Shown in pieces: positions 17,325 through 24,625 of a DNA stretch of 64,000 bases. Within the stretch, counting starts at the first letter, position 1. Each line of letters opens with the position of its first letter. A program made the position numbers and the translations under genes. The DNA comes from UBA940 sp031547885 (lineage in GTDB: Bacteria > Bacteroidota > Bacteroidia > Bacteroidales > Rikenellaceae), in the NCBI GenBank assembly GCA_031547885.1, contig JAVBRO010000020.1, forward strand, positions 62,001-126,000, given 5' to 3'. A model generated the notes under the pieces. It saw only the letters and a list, made by a program, of their open reading frames with translations. It was not told the origin of the DNA and ran no database searches.

Positions 17325-19165
17325 GGCATGGGTATTTGATATTTGGAATGTTCGAGGTTTCTGACGCGCGAAACGAAGTCATAAAATTCAGGGTATTCGG
17401 CCAGGGGGATTCTGCCTGCGTATATGATAAGGTTTTTGGTCACGGTCAGTTTGCTGTCTGCGACCTCGAAAACCGCGCTGTAACTGCCGTACGGCGACTC
17501 GATCGATATATCTTTCGGGACGGCGGTAAGCTTCCTGCCGTCCAGTTCATACTCGATCACGGTCACGTCGTTTTGCGGAAAATCTATCTGCACTTCGCTT
17601 TTCCTGACTCCGGGGGCTTCGTATGCCGGTATCGCCAGCGAGATGTTGTCGATCATCATGGCCTGTCCGAAGACCCTGTAAAATCCCGGATTGGTGCCTT
17701 CGATATGCAGATTTACGAAAGCAGTATCGCGGTGCGGGCGGTCTATTTTATACCCGGTCATTTGCAGGGTCTTCCCGAAAGCGTAGTTGCGCAGATATAT
17801 CTCCACATCGTTCCTGTTCGCCCTGTTCGCCAGGAATACAAAGTGTTCGAACTCCGCGCCGCGCAGTTCAGCGTCGAGGCTTATCGTCGAGGTGCGGTCG
17901 TCGGGACATTTCACATTGAAGCGGTACGTGCATTCGGTCTGTGCGGGCGTCATGGCCGGAACGTCGACCAGACAGCTTCCGGACTGTTTAGTCGCCAGAG
18001 CCTTCCGTCCCTGGTTCGACGTGCCCGGATAGCCGAACGGGCTGTTCTTGTTCGTGCACTCCAGGAACAGGGTTTCTCCGTCCAACGGGACCGTGACGAT
18101 GATGTGATTGAATTCGTTGCTCGGGAAATCTTCGTCGAAGTACGGAACCTGGCTGTCCAGATATGCGAGCGTGTAATATGCCTCTATCCCTGCGTATTTA
18201 AGTATGGCCCGCATGTAATTGCACAGCGCCTTGCAGTCTCCGAAGCGGTTGGCGCAGACGTATTCTGCCGGATAGCTTTTGAATCCGCCCAGTTTTACGG
18301 ATACGTTTATGTAGCGGTTCCGGTCCTGAAGGTAGTGGTAAAGGATGCGCGTTTTTTCACGGTTGTCAGTAACCCCTTTCAGCATCGCGTCTATCCGGGC
18401 CGTTTCGTCTGCGGGCAGCTTATCCAGGCCGCTGTTGAGGTCCCAGGCCCATTTGGCGAAGCTCTCCCACGAGTCGTAGCTGCCGGCCACCCCGTAAACG
18501 AAATTCTCCGGCCGGACTTCCAGATAAGGGTCGCTATCCGAGACCGGCGACTGGTTCACTTCGGGTTTTGCGTATTCGTATTTATACTTCCAGACATATC
18601 TGTCGCCGTTTGCGTCGCTCTTTATCACGGGTTCGGCCATGTTCCGCGAGGTGCGTTTCAGCTGGTATCCCGCAGGGACTTCTATCGTGTATTTCCCGTC
18701 CCTGATATCACAGCGTCCGCCCGGAGAGATATATCCGGCATTCATGAAACGCTGGTATGTATGGGTGACCGAATATGATATCCTGTACGGATAGGTATTG
18801 TGTCTCAGGTCGAAATACTTTGTGAATTCGTCGCTGTAAAGCGTCCCCGTGTCGAAGGTATACTGCGTTTCGCTTATATCGCTGTTTTTCAGTTTGCGAA
18901 CGACGTTCCCCTTTGCGTCGGATATGTATGCATAGTTTACAGTGACCCTGTCGCCTTTTGAATATGGAAATCCGAACGTGGTGAAAGTTTCGCCGCGCCT
19001 GTCCAGAACGGTCATCTCCACGGAATCGGTAACCGTACGCCTGCCGCCTGCGATCTTTACATAGGTTTTTTTGCTGTCGATAATACAGCCGACGATATCT
19101 TCCTGCGCCGTCAGATATGCCGGGACAAGGAGTATGAGCGCCGTAAGGATCTTCAATATTTTCAT
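17321..19165 (-). CDS. DUF3857/transglutaminase-like secreted protein
   Basis: The 614-residue first gene of the pair. A signal peptide (MKILKILTALILLVPAYLTA) is followed by a DUF3857 domain, then a transglutaminase-like core with the nucleophile motif RFGDCKALCNYM, a following His in NEFNHIIVTV and an Asp/Asn-containing strand LFLECTNKNSPFGYPG. Unlike its partner it keeps the catalytic Cys. Together they suggest an active/inactive pair working on the envelope, as peptidase, amidase or crosslinker. Cellular role unknown. Confidence 0.85.
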   Translation of the reverse strand: MKILKILTALILLVPAYLTAQEDIVGCIIDSKKTYVKIAGGRRTVTDSVEMTVLDRRGETFTTFGFPYSKGDRVTVNYAYISDAKGNVVRKLKNSDISETQYTFDTGTLYSDEFTKYFDLRHNTYPYRISYSVTHTYQRFMNAGYISPGGRCDIRDGKYTIEVPAGYQLKRTSRNMAEPVIKSDANGDRYVWKYKYEYAKPEVNQSPVSDSDPYLEVRPENFVYGVAGSYDSWESFAKWAWDLNSGLDKLPADETARIDAMLKGVTDNREKTRILYHYLQDRNRYINVSVKLGGFKSYPAEYVCANRFGDCKALCNYMRAILKYAGIEAYYTLAYLDSQVPYFDEDFPSNEFNHIIVTVPLDGETLFLECTNKNSPFGYPGTSNQGRKALATKQSGSCLVDVPAMTPAQTECTYRFNVKCPDDRTSTISLDAELRGAEFEHFVFLANRANRNDVEIYLRNYAFGKTLQMTGYKIDRPHRDTAFVNLHIEGTNPGFYRVFGQAMMIDNISLAIPAYEAPGVRKSEVQIDFPQNDVTVIEYELDGRKLTAVPKDISIESPYGSYSAVFEVADSKLTVTKNLIIYAGRIPLAEYPEFYDFVSRVRNLEHSKYQIPMP

Positions 19166-19242
19166 TTGGAACGGGTTGCGCGACCTAAATTACATATAAA
19201 AAAATTATTATGCAACAGTGCCGCCGGCAGAAGTGCGGAAGT

Positions 19243-19273
19243 TTGCTTAAATCGTGCCGAATAATTATCTTCG
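19243..19273 (+). promoter_or_regulatory. Probable promoter of the His-rich protein gene
   Basis: TTTG at 19243-19246 is followed after 19 bp by TATCTTCG (19266-19273), one base from the TAnnTTTG -7 box. The start codon is at 19286. Confidence 0.45.
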
Positions 19274-19285
19274 CGCATATTCACG

Positions 19286-19906
19286 ATGAGAAAACTCCTT
19301 GCCATACTGGTTTTTTTCGCCTCTGTTTCCGCACAGGCACAGCACGTTCACGTACATGTCGTAGGTGAATGCGACGAAGACTGCGAGCATATCCACGAGG
19401 GCGGAGAGGCCGTCACCCACCGTTTTGTGAATGCGGCGCCGCGTTTCGGTTTTGCGTGGCAGAAGGAATTTTTCGCCGAAGCCGGACTCTGCATCGACAT
19501 CTACCGCCTGGGCTACACCGAGGCGAGCGAATTCGTCACTTTCGGCTACCACAATATCCGGCCCTACGTCTCGGGCGAGATAATGCTGCGCGGCGACAGG
19601 ACCATCGGCGGTCCGAAAGCGGGGCTGGAGTTCATCATGTCATCGAATATTTTCGGGATGGCGGTAGGGGCCGAGGCCGCATGGTACACCGACGGACGCC
19701 GTGACGCCGTGGCGATCACCCCGCGCCTGCTTCTGTCATTCGTCTATGTGGAGATATACTACGGGTACAATTTCTTCCCCCGCAACGATCTGGAACCCTG
19801 GCTGGGCCATCACCGCGTGGGTGTCTCGATGGTTCTGAATCCCCGCTTCTGGAAAAACAAGAAGCGGGTCTACGAGGACTACTACAACTCCTACCTGGAG
19901 AATTGA
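19286..19906 (+). CDS. Secreted protein with His/Cys-rich N-terminus
   Basis: A 206-residue protein with a cleavable signal (MRKLLAILVFFASVSAQA). The mature N-terminus is dense in possible metal ligands: QHVHVHVVGECDEDCEHIHE has five His, two Cys and five acidic residues in 20. The rest has alternating hydrophobic/polar strands rich in Tyr, Phe and Gly and ends in a charged tail (RFWKNKKRVYEDYYNSYLEN). This resembles a small outer-membrane beta-barrel. A metal-binding or metal-sensing envelope protein is plausible, but I do not recognise a family. Confidence 0.75.
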   Translation: MRKLLAILVFFASVSAQAQHVHVHVVGECDEDCEHIHEGGEAVTHRFVNAAPRFGFAWQKEFFAEAGLCIDIYRLGYTEASEFVTFGYHNIRPYVSGEIMLRGDRTIGGPKAGLEFIMSSNIFGMAVGAEAAWYTDGRRDAVAITPRLLLSFVYVEIYYGYNFFPRNDLEPWLGHHRVGVSMVLNPRFWKNKKRVYEDYYNSYLEN

Positions 19907-19916
19907 CAATTGAAAA

Positions 19917-19995
19917 TGTCATCCCGAGCGAGTGCGATCCGATAACATACCGAGTGAGAATAGGGTCTGTCGCACGACGAGGGAACTACGAAATA
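19917..19995. repeat. Dispersed repeat, TCATcCCGAG type (half copy 3a)
   Basis: It begins TGTCATCCCGAGCGAGTGCG immediately after the upstream stop, and continues through TCGCACGACGAGGGAACTAC. The same two segments occur in the copy at 22267-22449. The closing inverted arm is missing. Confidence 0.7.
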
Positions 19996-20013
19996 ATTAA
20001 GGAGTTGCGGACA

Positions 20014-20102
20014 CCGTCATTGCGACCGCGAGTTTTACGAAGCGGAAAGCAATCCGGTATTATGGATTGCCGCACTTCATTTCATTCCGCTCGCAATGAC
20101 GT
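20014..20102. repeat. Dispersed repeat, TCATTGCGA type (copy 3b)
   Basis: The outer arms CGTCATTGCGA and TCGCAATGACG are inverted. An inner stem GCAATCC / GGATTGC flanks GGTATTAT. The 56374-56489 copy has the same plan. Confidence 0.8.
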
Positions 20103-20139
20103 TAGGCTAAAACCATTTTCAATTCTCAAGTTTCAACTT

Positions 20140-20676
20140 TCAATTAAAAATTGAGATCCACTCTTCGAATGCCGCAAGGAAGGTGCGCATGAACGCCGCC
20201 GAGCTTTCGGTCAGCTCGTCGCCCTTCATTCCTTCCGAGGCGTTGAAATAAACCGCGGGCTGGTTCATGACCGGCATGTCGAGGAACGAACAGATGTTGC
20301 GCAGATGCTGCTGGGCTCCGAAAGTTCCGATCGGACCGATGGAAGCTCCCATTATGGCGGTCGGCTTGTGTGCCCAGACATTTTTCCCGTAAGGTCGCGA
20401 ACCCCAGTCGAGGGCGTTCTTCAGCACTCCGGGAATGGAGCGGTTGTATTCGGGGGTCACTATCAGCACGGCGTCCGACTCCATGGCGAGATTTTTCAAT
20501 GCGGCAACGCTTTGCGGCGGGTCGTTTTCGAACTCCTGCGAGAAAAAAGGCAGCGAGGCGATATCGGCTACGGTAAATTCCAGCGAGGTGCCGCCGAGCC
20601 TCTCGACCGCCTCGAAAAAGCGCTTGTTAAGCGAGCCGGCACATATGCCGCCTATAATTACCATTACTTTTTTCAT
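20140..20676 (-). CDS. NADPH-dependent FMN reductase family protein
   Basis: A 178-residue flavodoxin-fold reductase. The N-terminal FMN phosphate loop is IIGGICAGSLNKRF, the flavin-binding motif TPEYNRSIPGVLKNALDW is at 74-91, and IMGASIGPIGTFGAQQHLR follows. Members reduce FMN, quinones, azo dyes or chromate with NAD(P)H. It is the last gene of a four-gene operon and overlaps the TlpA-like gene by 4 bp. Confidence 0.9.
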   Translation of the reverse strand: MKKVMVIIGGICAGSLNKRFFEAVERLGGTSLEFTVADIASLPFFSQEFENDPPQSVAALKNLAMESDAVLIVTPEYNRSIPGVLKNALDWGSRPYGKNVWAHKPTAIMGASIGPIGTFGAQQHLRNICSFLDMPVMNQPAVYFNASEGMKGDELTESSAAFMRTFLAAFEEWISIFN

Positions 20677-21200
20677 ATCGTCGAGTTTATTAATTCTACC
20701 AGCGCCGCCCCGTCGGCGAAGCTGAATGTTTCGACCTCGAAATGTTTCACCTTGCCGTCCGTGCCGACCAGATAGATGCGCGGGACATAGCTGTTGGCGA
20801 ATTTATAGAACGCGGCTCCATCCTGGCTGAGATAGTAAGGCATGGGATAGAATCCGCTTTTGTTCCAATATTTGGCGACCGCTTCGACGGTCTCTTTGCG
20901 CGATATGCATATGAATATGATCCCTTTGCTCTGCAGTTCCGCCCAGGCGGTGCGGATTTTAGGCATTTCGCGTTCGCAGTCGGGGCATTCGCTGTTGAAG
21001 AAGACGATCACCGAGCGTTTCCCCACGAACCACGACGAGGTGAATTCAGCCGCACCGGTCCCGTTCTCTCCTGTAACTGAGAACGAAGGCACGGCACTGT
21101 TGACCACCACGTAGTTCTTTATCCCTTTAGTCCCCCCGTCGTCGATGCCGCCACAAGAGGCAAGGGCCGCTATGAACACTATATAGATAAATTTTTTCAT
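20673..21200 (-). CDS. TlpA-like thioredoxin-fold lipoprotein
   Basis: A 175-residue lipoprotein (lipobox LASC, C16) with a thioredoxin fold. The active site is SECPDCERE with C72 and C75, and the cis-Pro loop is NSYVPRIYLVG. It would act in the periplasm as a disulfide reductase or peroxidase-like protein. The CPDC pair differs from the commoner CPPC of TlpA. Operon position: 11 bp after the phosphoribosyltransferase, overlapping the flavin reductase. Confidence 0.85.
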   Translation of the reverse strand: MKKFIYIVFIAALASCGGIDDGGTKGIKNYVVVNSAVPSFSVTGENGTGAAEFTSSWFVGKRSVIVFFNSECPDCEREMPKIRTAWAELQSKGIIFICISRKETVEAVAKYWNKSGFYPMPYYLSQDGAAFYKFANSYVPRIYLVGTDGKVKHFEVETFSFADGAALVELINSTI

Positions 21201-21211
21201 TCGTTATTTAA

Positions 21212-21610
21212 TTACAAAATCCACGGGAAGCGGAAACATTCCTCGTTGTAGAGCGCGTAGTCGGCGTCGCCGTTGACCGCGAAGGTCTTCACCACTGCCG
21301 CCTCTTTCAGAAGTTCTTTTGCCAACCGTATCGTCGAACCGCTTTTTATCCGGTCGTCGACCAGCAGTATGCGCTTGCCGCGGAAGTCGAAGTCGATGGG
21401 TGCGAGCAGCTGCGGCGCGTCGTATCTGGGCTGCTGGCGTTCGTCGCGCAGGTTTATTTTGATAAGGTTCACCTCGATGCCGAGCCTTTGGTTGAGTATC
21501 CCTGCCGGCACTATCCCCCCGTTGGCGATGGCGGCGATCATGTCGAAACTCTCGCCGATGGGAATGGTGCGGAACCGTTCCAGAACCTCTTCAAAGCTCT
21601 TTTCGCGCAC
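21212..21610 (-). CDS. Phosphoribosyltransferase-fold protein
   Basis: A short 132-residue type I phosphoribosyltransferase. The PRPP-binding loop is ILLVDDRIKSGST at 81-93, preceded by the hydrophobic strand and the N-terminal AAIANGGIVPAG loop that contacts pyrophosphate. It is shorter than nucleotide-salvage enzymes of the class. It lies 4 bp after an ECF transporter S component, so it may phosphoribosylate the imported base or be regulatory. Substrate unknown. Confidence 0.85.
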   Translation of the reverse strand: MREKSFEEVLERFRTIPIGESFDMIAAIANGGIVPAGILNQRLGIEVNLIKINLRDERQQPRYDAPQLLAPIDFDFRGKRILLVDDRIKSGSTIRLAKELLKEAAVVKTFAVNGDADYALYNEECFRFPWIL

Positions 21611-21614
21611 GGGT

Positions 21615-22124
21615 CTAAATTTTTTGCAGCGCTTTCAGCACCCCCCAGCCTCCGAAGACCTGGATCAGCATTCCCGGAACGCCGAGCCTGAAATCCTGCA
21701 CCGCCGTCATGAAGCTGCCGGTCATGATCCATTCGGCGGCCGTTCCGACGATCTGGTATGCCAGCACTGCTATGACTATCGCGAGCAGCGACACCTTTCC
21801 GAAGTATTTTGCCGAGTAAGCGGCCGCAAAAGCCAGCGCGACCGACTTTATGAGTATCGGCGCGAGCATCGCGGCGGCAGGCATCCCGAACAGCAGGTGG
21901 TTGGCCACGGGCGACAGCACCGCTGTCAGAAGTCCGACTCCGAGACCGTATTTATATGCTGCTATAAGCGTGAAGAAGTATATCGGCAGCAGGATCATCC
22001 CTCCCTGGGGGATCAGATGGCACAGTTGCGGCAGGGCGATGTTGCCTGCGACAAATATCACGGCCGCGAGCCACGCTTTGGCGTCCGACAGCCGCAGCGA
22101 ATATAATGTCAGGTTCTTTTCCAT
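21615..22124 (-). CDS. ECF-type transporter S component (substrate unknown)
   Basis: A 169-residue, strongly hydrophobic protein with about five to six membrane helices. The segment GGMILLPIYFFTLIAAYKYG followed by LGVGLLTAVLSPVANHLLFGMP resembles energy-coupling-factor substrate-binding (S) subunits. The ATPases and T component are not in the window, so it would use a shared module. It opens an operon with the phosphoribosyltransferase, the TlpA-like lipoprotein and the FMN reductase. The vitamin or base it binds cannot be told from sequence. Confidence 0.7.
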   Translation of the reverse strand: MEKNLTLYSLRLSDAKAWLAAVIFVAGNIALPQLCHLIPQGGMILLPIYFFTLIAAYKYGLGVGLLTAVLSPVANHLLFGMPAAAMLAPILIKSVALAFAAAYSAKYFGKVSLLAIVIAVLAYQIVGTAAEWIMTGSFMTAVQDFRLGVPGMLIQVFGGWGVLKALQKI

Positions 22125-22465
22125 AAAATGCGCTTTATTATACGATGTAAAAATAGTTAAAAAATCACTGATACCAAACAGATAAACGATTCCGGACAGC
22201 CCGATAGTATTTCGGACTAAAAAATCACCATCCTTTGGAGAGCTGGAATAAAGTGACAGGGTGGTTTGTCATTCCGAGCGAGTGCGATCCGCCAGTGTTA
22301 CGCAAGCAAATCGGATATATCGCACGACGAGGAAACTACAATATAATTTGTATGCCGAAACGGATTTAGCTATTAGGTAGATCCCTCGTCGTCAGATGGC
22401 AACATAGACTTTTTGTATTATTGTCTAATCTGACCCACTCGGGATGACATTAGTGATCTATTTGC
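22125..22465. other. 341-bp gap with a dispersed repeat
   Basis: No gene is seen. The first ~140 bases are AT-rich and should hold the promoter of the ECF operon, although no clear -7 box was found. The rest is a dispersed hairpin repeat (22267-22449). No riboswitch fold was recognised. Confidence 0.5.
22267..22449. repeat. Dispersed hairpin repeat, TCATtCCGAG type (copy 4)
   Basis: It starts TGTCATTCCGAGCGAGTGCG and ends ACTCGGGATGACA. It includes GCACGACGAGGAAACTAC and GGTAGATCCCTCGTCG, shared with other copies. At about 183 bp it is the longest copy. Confidence 0.8.
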
Positions 22466-23659
22466 TTATAGTTCCAGTGCGAGTTTCGCCATCAGCGCGG
22501 CGCCGTAGACGAGGGCGTTCTCGTTGGGGCAGAATGACGCGGTGTGGAGCCTGCCCGCTTCCTGCTCCGCGGAATACTCTTTTTTCAGGGCCCCCGCACC
22601 CACCCCCAGACGATAAAATACCGACGGGTATAGCTGCGTGTAGAATCCGAAATCCTCGGCGGTGGGGCGCATGTCGAGTTCCGCGACGGCATCCTGCCCG
22701 AAAAGCGATGCGGCGATCTGTGCGGCGCTCTCCGTCAGCCGCGGATCGTTGACGACGCTCGGAAAACCCTTGCTGATATCGACTTCGACGGTCGTGCCAT
22801 ACCTCGATCCGACCCCGGCGCACACTTCGCGGATGCGTTCCTTGATCTTTTCCCGCCACGACTCGTCGAAAGCGCGCAGGGTCCCTTCGAGATAGACGCT
22901 GTCGGGAATGACGTTGGTGCTGCCGTCCGCGACGACCTGCCCGATGGATATCACCGATGGGAGCGTCCTGTCGGGGTTTTCGCCGGGCAGCGCCAGCAGC
23001 GCGGTAATGAGTTCCGCCGCCGTCGCAACGGGGTCTTTCAGGTTGGCGCGCATGGCTCCGTGCCCCCCCTGTCCGCGCACCGTGAAGCGCAGCTCGTCGC
23101 TCGAGGCCATATATTTCCCCGGCCTGAAACCGAAAACACCGGCCGGCAGTTCCGGCTCGACGTGTTCGCCTATAAAGGCCCTCACGGTGTAATCTCTGAA
23201 TGGATCTTCGGCCAGCACCAGCGTCGCTCCGCCCGGATTGCGCTCCTCGCCCGGCTGAAAAAGTCCCCACACCGTCCCGTCGATCAGTTTTTTGTTGTTT
23301 TTCAGCAAAAGCAGCGCGCCGTACAGCGCCGCCGCGTGCATATCGTGTCCGCAGGCGTGCATCACTCCGGGATTCTGGGACGCGAAATCGAGGCCGGTCT
23401 CTTCCGTCACCGGAAGCGCGTCGATGTCGGCCCGCAGGACCACCGCCTCGCGCAGGTCGCCGCCGCCCTCAATCCGCGCCAACACGCCCGTGCCGGCGAC
23501 GGGGATGCAGGGGATGTTCTCGGCTTCGAGCGCCGCGATGATATACCCTTGGGTCGCGGCCTCGCGGAACGAAAGCTCGGGATGCGCGTGCAGATGCCTG
23601 CGAAAAGCCCGAACCTTTCCGAAAACCGCTTCCGACTGCCTGATTATCTCGTGCGTCAT
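22466..23659 (-). CDS. M20-family amidohydrolase
   Basis: A 397-residue metallo-amidohydrolase of the N-acyl-amino-acid/hippurate hydrolase group. Metal ligands are in HACGHDMHA (C103, H105), the catalytic/ligand Glu residues in QPGEERNPGGA, and EHVEPELPAG and the C-terminal TAEDFGFY complete the set. It lies 3 bp after metF, so it is the third gene of a metH-metF operon. It may release free amino acids from N-acyl or N-formyl derivatives; the link to one-carbon metabolism is only positional. Confidence 0.92.
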   Translation of the reverse strand: MTHEIIRQSEAVFGKVRAFRRHLHAHPELSFREAATQGYIIAALEAENIPCIPVAGTGVLARIEGGGDLREAVVLRADIDALPVTEETGLDFASQNPGVMHACGHDMHAAALYGALLLLKNNKKLIDGTVWGLFQPGEERNPGGATLVLAEDPFRDYTVRAFIGEHVEPELPAGVFGFRPGKYMASSDELRFTVRGQGGHGAMRANLKDPVATAAELITALLALPGENPDRTLPSVISIGQVVADGSTNVIPDSVYLEGTLRAFDESWREKIKERIREVCAGVGSRYGTTVEVDISKGFPSVVNDPRLTESAAQIAASLFGQDAVAELDMRPTAEDFGFYTQLYPSVFYRLGVGAGALKKEYSAEQEAGRLHTASFCPNENALVYGAALMAKLALEL

Positions 23660-23662
23660 GGC

Positions 23663-24625
23663 TTAAAACACCTTTTTTACTATACTGGCGATGTTGTCCG
23701 TCCGCCCCATCGAGTAGAAATGGATCACGGGCAGCCCGGCTTTTTTCAATCCATCGGCCTGCATCGCGGCCCATTCTATACCCACTTCGCGCACTTGTGC
23801 ATTATCGCGGCAGGCATCGACCGCACGCACCAGTTCCTGCGGCAGGTCGACGTGGAAGATCTGCGGCAGTGCGGTCATCTGCGCCTTCGTGGCTATCGGC
23901 TTGATGCCCGGCACGATGGGAACGGTGATCCCCGCCGCGCGGCAGGTGTCGATAAACCGCAGAATGCTGTCGTTGTCGAAACTCATCTGCGTGACGATAT
24001 ATTCGGCCCCTGCGTCGACCTTGCGTTTGAGGTTTGCGACGCACATATCGGGGTTGGGCGACTCGGCGTGCTTTTCGGGATACCCGGCGACGCCGATGCA
24101 GAAGTCCGTGTGATGTCCGCTCGCACCTTCGCCGTCGATATAGACGCCGCGGTTCATATCGGCGATCTGTTCGACCAGTTGGCAGGCGTAGGAGTGGCCC
24201 TGCGGGTGCGATTCGAAACGGTTTTCGCCTTTCCGGCAGTCGCCGCGAAGGGCAAGCACGTTGTCGATCCCCAGGAAATCCATATCTATGAGCGAGTCTT
24301 CGATGTCGTACTTCGAAATTCCTCCGCAGATCAGGTGGGGCACGACCTCGATCCTGTAGCGCTTCATGATGGCCGCCGAGATACCCACCGTCCCGGGCCT
24401 GTGGCGCACGAGATGCTTTTCCAGTAGGCCGCCTGCGCGTTCCTCGTACTTGACGTCCTCGCGGTGGAACGTCACGTTGATATAGGCCGGATCGAGCGGC
24501 GCGAGGGTGTCGATGGCGTCGAAAACCCCTTCCGTGCCGTCGCCCTTGAGCGGCGGCAGCAGCTCGAACGTGAAACGGCATCCGCCCGCGGCTTGAGTTT
24601 TGTTAATTATATCTATTATTTTCAT
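23663..24625 (-). CDS. metF: 5,10-methylenetetrahydrofolate reductase
   Basis: The true start is the ATG at 24625 (MKIIDIINKTQAAGGCRFTF), overlapping the metH stop by 4 bp; further upstream the frame runs into metH. The product is 320 residues. Family motifs include FELLPPLKG (catalytic Glu near the N-terminus), ITFHRED-like VTFHREDVKYEE, LALRGDCRKGE and YIVTQMSFDND. It reduces methylene-THF to methyl-THF for the adjacent methionine synthase. Confidence 0.95.
   Translation of the reverse strand: MKIIDIINKTQAAGGCRFTFELLPPLKGDGTEGVFDAIDTLAPLDPAYINVTFHREDVKYEERAGGLLEKHLVRHRPGTVGISAAIMKRYRIEVVPHLICGGISKYDIEDSLIDMDFLGIDNVLALRGDCRKGENRFESHPQGHSYACQLVEQIADMNRGVYIDGEGASGHHTDFCIGVAGYPEKHAESPNPDMCVANLKRKVDAGAEYIVTQMSFDNDSILRFIDTCRAAGITVPIVPGIKPIATKAQMTALPQIFHVDLPQELVRAVDACRDNAQVREVGIEWAAMQADGLKKAGLPVIHFYSMGRTDNIASIVKKVF

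Noticed and set aside
17336..18778. A 480-codon plus-strand frame opposite the DUF3857 gene
   Set aside because: Shadow of a gene with signal peptide and FGDCKAL motif.
22125..22266. Possible riboswitch before the ECF S component
   Set aside because: No conserved TPP, FMN or queuosine aptamer pattern could be seen by eye; a covariance search would decide.
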